Assembly (NCBI GenBank): GCA_964368625.1
Contig: CAYJBH010000013.1
Location: 1-64,000 of the forward strand
Direction of reading: 5' to 3'
Length of the DNA stretch: 64,000 nt
Source: CAYJBH01 sp964368625
GTDB lineage: Bacteria > Bacillota > Clostridia > Oscillospirales > Ruminococcaceae
Made by a program: the position numbers and the translations under genes. This document shows positions 60,305 to 64,000 of this stretch, one piece after another. Each line of letters begins with the position of its first letter. Within the stretch, counting starts at the first letter, position 1. The notes beneath the pieces are model-generated. The model was not told where the DNA came from and ran no database searches. It worked only from the letters and a program-made list of their open reading frames with translations.

Positions 60305-61882
60305 ATGAAAAAAGTCGGTATAATAACGTTATATGAAAAAACATATAATTATGGGGCGCAGCTTCAAGCGTATGCGCTACAAAAAGTTATTTCTAGTTTG
60401 CATTTTGATTGTGAGTTAATTCGCTTTATGTGGATGAATAGATTTGCTGAAAACAGTTATGAGAATATTAATAATTTAAGCGAAGGGCTGTTTTTAGATT
60501 TTTTTAATTCAATCCCACATAGCAGCAACTCATATGACAGCAACAGCATTTTTAATGCAAATAACAACTATGACATTTTTGTTTGCGGTAGCGACCAAAT
60601 ATGGGGTTGCGAAGATAGCCTTCCAACCTACAACCTTCCTCTTATGACGCTTGGGTTTGCTGACGATTCAAAAAATAAAGTTGGTTATGCAATAAGCTTC
60701 GGAGGGGCTATTCTAGATAACCGTAGGGCTTTAGCTGTTAAAAGTGCGGCATCTTCTTTGGATAGTATTTCTGTTCGTGAACATAGTTCGACAGAATTTG
60801 TTGAAAATCTCGTTGGCAAGAATGTTCAAACGGTGGTTGACCCTACCCTCTTACTTACTAAAGAAGATTGGGGCGATTTTGTGAAGCTAAATCATAGAGA
60901 TTATGTTTTAGTGTATACGATTACTAATAACTCCGATGCTATTAATTATGCAAACTTATTAGCCGATAAATTAGGTTGTGGTGTTGAGGTTATAACCTAC
61001 ACCAACAATAGACCTGTGGGGACAAAAGAATTTGTTAGCCTTATTGCCAACTGCAAATTCATGATAACCGATTCTTATCACGGAACAATTTTCAGCATAA
61101 TTTTCAACAAACAGTTTTTTTCAATGTATATAGAACCGTCGGAATCGAATTTTTCGAAAAATATTAGAATTAAAGATTTGCTAATAAAGTTCGATTTAAT
61201 TAATAGATATATTTCTTTTGAAGATAATATTATACAAAAGTACACCACAGCAAAAAGTATCGACTACAGCAAAATAAACGTGTTAGTAAAAAATGCCAGA
61301 GAAAAATCTATTGCATTTTTAAACAAAGCTCTTATGTTCAACAAAAAAAATGCATCTATAGGCAATTCACCTAAATTTTGTAATCCGTACGAGCTATACA
61401 TAGACTCTTTATCGCAATATCTACCACCAGAGCTTCTCAGCTATGAAAAATGCTTGTTAGAAAAAGAAATATTGCGGGAAAATCAAATTTTTTCATTAAT
61501 TAAACAAAAAAACATGTGGAATATTTTGTCAAGAATCGAGAGATGCATTTCAGAAAATTATAAATTTAAAGATATTGATGTTATAAAAGAACATGTAATA
61601 ATATATGGGTTAGGCATGATTGGCAAGCGAATATGTGAATTATTTTCAGATAAATTAATTGCCATAGTTGATGAAAAATTAGCGCCAGGAAGTTATAATA
61701 GTTTTAAAATACTAAAAATCGATGACGATTCACTGGCAGAACTAATAATAGGTAAGAAGGTAACATTTATAGTAACTCCTACTTGGGATAAAGAGATTAT
61801 AGCAAGAAAAATTATCAACAGACAATTTATAGATTCAAATGTTGTTTTTATTGACAATATTTTGCCAAAATATAAAATTTAG
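60305..61882 (+). CDS. Polysaccharide pyruvyl transferase family protein with extra domain
   Basis: A 525-residue protein. Residues 1-320 show the family pattern: Ile-Ile-Thr-Leu near residue 6, Asn-Tyr-Gly-Ala-Gln-Leu-Gln-Ala near residue 15, Cys-Gly-Ser-Asp-Gln-Ile-Trp near residue 98, Ser-Val-Arg-Glu near residue 156, and Asp-Ser-Tyr-His-Gly-Thr near residue 258. The family adds pyruvate ketals to sugars using phosphoenolpyruvate. A helical linker is followed by a Rossmann-like C-terminal domain (about 430-525, Ile-Ile-Tyr-Gly-Leu-Gly-Met-Ile-Gly), similar to those in neighbouring glycosyltransferases. Confidence 0.87.
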   Translation: MKKVGIITLYEKTYNYGAQLQAYALQKVISSLHFDCELIRFMWMNRFAENSYENINNLSEGLFLDFFNSIPHSSNSYDSNSIFNANNNYDIFVCGSDQIWGCEDSLPTYNLPLMTLGFADDSKNKVGYAISFGGAILDNRRALAVKSAASSLDSISVREHSSTEFVENLVGKNVQTVVDPTLLLTKEDWGDFVKLNHRDYVLVYTITNNSDAINYANLLADKLGCGVEVITYTNNRPVGTKEFVSLIANCKFMITDSYHGTIFSIIFNKQFFSMYIEPSESNFSKNIRIKDLLIKFDLINRYISFEDNIIQKYTTAKSIDYSKINVLVKNAREKSIAFLNKALMFNKKNASIGNSPKFCNPYELYIDSLSQYLPPELLSYEKCLLEKEILRENQIFSLIKQKNMWNILSRIERCISENYKFKDIDVIKEHVIIYGLGMIGKRICELFSDKLIAIVDEKLAPGSYNSFKILKIDDDSLAELIIGKKVTFIVTPTWDKEIIARKIINRQFIDSNVVFIDNILPKYKI

Positions 61883-61911
61883 TTACACCATAGTTAAGAA
61901 AGAAGGCAATA

Positions 61912-63570
61912 ATGCTTAAAAATTATACTGTAGAAAGAAATGTTCAAATACTTATTGACTTACTGAAGCAACATAATGTAAAAAAAGTAATTGTAAGTCC
62001 CGGTACAACAAACGTTTGCTTTGTCGCCAGTATACAACAGGATACTTTTTTTGAAATATATTCCTGTGTAGATGAACGTTCGGCAGCCTACATGGCCTGT
62101 GGGTTAGCCGCGGAAAGCGGTGAACCGGTAGTGCTCAGCTGTACCGGTGCAACTGCCTCGAGAAATTATATGCCGGCTTTAACCGAAGCTTACTACAGAA
62201 AACTTCCTATCTTGGCAGTAACTTCTATGCAGCATTCGGCTCGAATAGGTCATAATATACCACAAGCAATAGACAGATCAGTGATGCCTAATGATACTGT
62301 TAAGTATAGTGTAGAGCTTAAGGTGATGAGAGATAATGATGACCTATGGGGTTGTAATGTTGCTGTTAATAAAGCTTTATTACTTTTAAAAGACAAAAAT
62401 CCAGGACCGGTACATATTAATTTGATAACAACCTATCACCAAGATTTTTCCACCGATTCACTTCCAAGGCAGCGCGTGATAAATAAAATATATTCCGACG
62501 ACCATTTTCCGAAGATCACTGAAAAAAAAGTTGTTATATTCGTTGCTGAACATATTGAATGGAATAAAGAATTAACCATAGCAGTAGAAAAATTTTGCGA
62601 AAAATATAATGCCGTAGTTTTATATGATCACACCGGTAAGTATAAAGGGGAATATGGAATTTTGCCAAATTTATTGTTGAGCGTAGATCAACCATCTCCT
62701 TTTAGTGAAATTGATTTAATGATCAGCATAGGAAATGTTTCTGGTGCTTATTTGCCTTTAACTCCCAAAACTGTTTGGCGGGTAAACCATGACGGCGAAA
62801 TAAGAGATACATACAGAACGTTAAGGTATGTGTTTGAGATGAAAGAGGAAATGTTTTTCACTAAATATTGTGAATTATCTGAAGCTAACAACCTGTCGTA
62901 TTACCACCAATGGAAAGAGGCAGATGAAAAAATAAGGAAACTTGTGCCAGATTTGCCATTTTCAAACCCTTGGATAGCTCAAAGAACTATTGCGCATTTG
63001 CCGAAAAACTCGGTTCTTCATTTAGGAATACTTAACTCGCTGCGCTCATGGAACTTTTTTGAAGCAGACAAGAGCATTACGGTTTATTCTAACACCGGAG
63101 GTTTTGGCATTGATGGATGTGTATCAACACTAATCGGAGCCTCCTTAGCCAATACCGATAAACTGTTTTTTGGTGTCGTTGGAGATTTGGCCTTTTTTTA
63201 CGACATGAATTCGTTAGGAAATCGTCACATTTCAAACAATCTTAGGTTAATTGTTGTTAACAACGGCAAAGGAACTGAGTTCAGGCACTATAATCACTTT
63301 GCTGCAAAGTTTGACGAAAGTGCCGATACGTTTATTGCTGCTGCTGGTCATTTTGGGAACAAGTCTTCTTTATTGATAAAAAACTATTCTGAAAATCTTG
63401 GTTTTGAATATATCAGCGCTAGTTCAAAACAAGAATTTGATAAGGTGTTAGATGATTTTGTTTTTTCACAAAAGAAAAATCAATCCATTATTTTTGAAGT
63501 GTTTACAAATAATGAAGATGAAAGTAACGCTCTAAAAAAAATTAACTTTATGAGCACCAACGGGAGTTAA
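61912..63570 (+). CDS. MenD-like thiamine-diphosphate enzyme
   Basis: A 552-residue enzyme of the TPP decarboxylase/MenD fold. The PYR domain has Val-Asp-Glu-Arg-Ser-Ala-Ala with Glu55 to activate the cofactor. The PP domain has Val-Gly-Asp-Leu-Ala-Phe-Phe-Tyr-Asp-Met-Asn and, 28 bases of the motif later, Val-Val-Asn-Asn-Gly-Lys-Gly. These resemble MenD more than acetolactate synthase. But MenD's substrate Arg in Ser-Pro-Gly-Ser-Arg-Ser is missing (Ser-Pro-Gly-Thr-Thr-Asn, 29-34), and no other menaquinone gene is near. It probably joins or removes a short carbon unit on a sugar or lipid precursor of the surface glycan. Confidence 0.83.
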   Translation: MLKNYTVERNVQILIDLLKQHNVKKVIVSPGTTNVCFVASIQQDTFFEIYSCVDERSAAYMACGLAAESGEPVVLSCTGATASRNYMPALTEAYYRKLPILAVTSMQHSARIGHNIPQAIDRSVMPNDTVKYSVELKVMRDNDDLWGCNVAVNKALLLLKDKNPGPVHINLITTYHQDFSTDSLPRQRVINKIYSDDHFPKITEKKVVIFVAEHIEWNKELTIAVEKFCEKYNAVVLYDHTGKYKGEYGILPNLLLSVDQPSPFSEIDLMISIGNVSGAYLPLTPKTVWRVNHDGEIRDTYRTLRYVFEMKEEMFFTKYCELSEANNLSYYHQWKEADEKIRKLVPDLPFSNPWIAQRTIAHLPKNSVLHLGILNSLRSWNFFEADKSITVYSNTGGFGIDGCVSTLIGASLANTDKLFFGVVGDLAFFYDMNSLGNRHISNNLRLIVVNNGKGTEFRHYNHFAAKFDESADTFIAAAGHFGNKSSLLIKNYSENLGFEYISASSKQEFDKVLDDFVFSQKKNQSIIFEVFTNNEDESNALKKINFMSTNGS

Positions 63571-63575
63571 TATAA

Positions 63576-64000
63576 ATGGAAATTTTAGTTTTAGGCGGAA
63601 CCGGTGCGATGGGCGTACACTTAGTACATTTTTTAACAAACACAAACGCAAACGTCACTGTAACTTCAAGAAGAAGCCATCAGTCGTACGCGAACATTAA
63701 ATATATTGTGTGTAATGCTAAAAATTCCGATGAATTATCTAAGGTTTTACTGAAGAAATGGGATGTGATAGTCGACTTTATGGCATATGATACAACACAG
63801 CTTTTCACAAATAATATAACGAATATTTTGTCGCAGACAAACCAGTATATTTTTTTGAGTTCGGCGAGAGTATATGATAATTTGTCCACCGTAATTACGG
63901 AGCAATCTACACGGCTACTAGACACTTGTGTTGACAGTGAATACTTAAATACTGATGAATATGCGCTATCTAAAGCACGGCAAGAAAATGCTTTAATTAA
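63576..64000 (+). CDS. NAD-dependent epimerase/dehydratase, partial
   Basis: The gene starts at ATG 63576, 5 bases after the TPP-enzyme stop, and stays open to the window edge (141 codons). The Rossmann opening is Val-Leu-Gly-Gly-Thr-Gly-Ala-Met-Gly near residue 5. Ser-Ser-Ala-Arg-Val-Tyr lies near residue 95, and the catalytic Tyr-x-x-x-Lys near residue 133. It is an extended short-chain dehydrogenase acting on a nucleotide sugar. Coupling to the MenD-like gene suggests the two act in sequence. The 3' end lies outside the window. Confidence 0.87.
   Translation, partial: MEILVLGGTGAMGVHLVHFLTNTNANVTVTSRRSHQSYANIKYIVCNAKNSDELSKVLLKKWDVIVDFMAYDTTQLFTNNITNILSQTNQYIFLSSARVYDNLSTVITEQSTRLLDTCVDSEYLNTDEYALSKARQENALI

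Noticed and set aside
1..64000. tRNA, rRNA, CRISPR or transposase genes
   Set aside because: I saw no T-loop-like GGTTCGAATCC-type blocks, no repeat-spacer pattern and no transposase motifs on either strand by eye; a covariance-model scan would be decisive.

Overview
The window reads as chromosome of a low-GC, motile, spore-forming Gram-positive bacterium of the class Clostridia (Bacillota). Evidence: strong GGAGG-type ribosome binding sites with ATG, GTG and TTG starts; consensus sigma-A promoters; flagellar fliD-fliS behind a sigma-28-type promoter; a spoIVA / SipL-like spore-coat pair; the ylxM-ffh-rpsP-khpA-rimM-trmD block; an LTA-synthase-type sulfatase; and teichoic-acid-type TagD/TagF enzymes. 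Species cannot be named from sequence alone. I found no rRNA, tRNA, CRISPR array or complete insertion sequence.

Layout. 0-5.3 kb: a small membrane protein, an Lgt paralogue, and a surface-polysaccharide export group (rfbC, ABC permease, ABC ATPase, double-domain GT2). 5.4-11.6 kb: a beta-CASP metallo-beta-lactamase RNase-like protein, an isolated hisH-hisF pair whose HisF lacks one catalytic aspartate, mtnN, and a membrane-anchored GH25 muramidase. 11.6-18.1 kb, minus strand: MFS transporter, LTA-synthase-like sulfatase, a truncated gene remnant, AI-2E-family permease, prmC, DUF1385 protein. 18.2-20.9 kb: LysR regulator divergent from a YeiH-type exporter, then a nitroreductase. 21-24 kb: fliD-fliS. 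24-27.5 kb: a 0.9-kb gap with palindromes and a frame-broken micro-ORF, then an MFS transporter behind a structured leader and coupled to a glutamate-cysteine-ligase-like enzyme. 27.6-29.8 kb: an orphan ParA / acyltransferase-3 / ComFB operon.

29.8-42.6 kb, minus strand, is a long housekeeping block. Reading from its promoter it runs ylxM-ffh-rpsP-khpA-rimM-trmD, then a small membrane protein, mreC, mreD and PBP2. A second promoter then starts recX-rimO-pgsA-cysS-DUF4349-ribF. 42.7-48.5 kb: a conserved hypothetical, a metY-like gene followed by recA, and a response regulator whose 3' end overlaps that of a convergent sensor kinase. 48.5-52 kb: a long palindrome-rich leader, a SPOCS/LysM protein (SipL-like) and spoIVA. 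spoIVA is cut short by roughly 90 codons.

The breakpoint in spoIVA is also the left edge of an AT-rich polysaccharide island that runs off the window (52.1-64 kb). The island holds a cytidylyltransferase-oxidoreductase fusion, a CDP-glycerol glycerophosphotransferase, three glycosyltransferases, a rhamnan-synthesis-F-like protein, a polysaccharide pyruvyl transferase, a MenD-like thiamine-diphosphate enzyme and the start of an NAD-dependent epimerase. Three of its enzymes carry a similar appended Rossmann-like domain. The island probably makes a polyol-phosphate-containing surface glycan with an unusual sugar. The items most worth following up are the spoIVA/island junction, the fusion enzyme with the TPP enzyme, the Asp130-less HisF, and the structured leaders at 24.8 and 48.7 kb.
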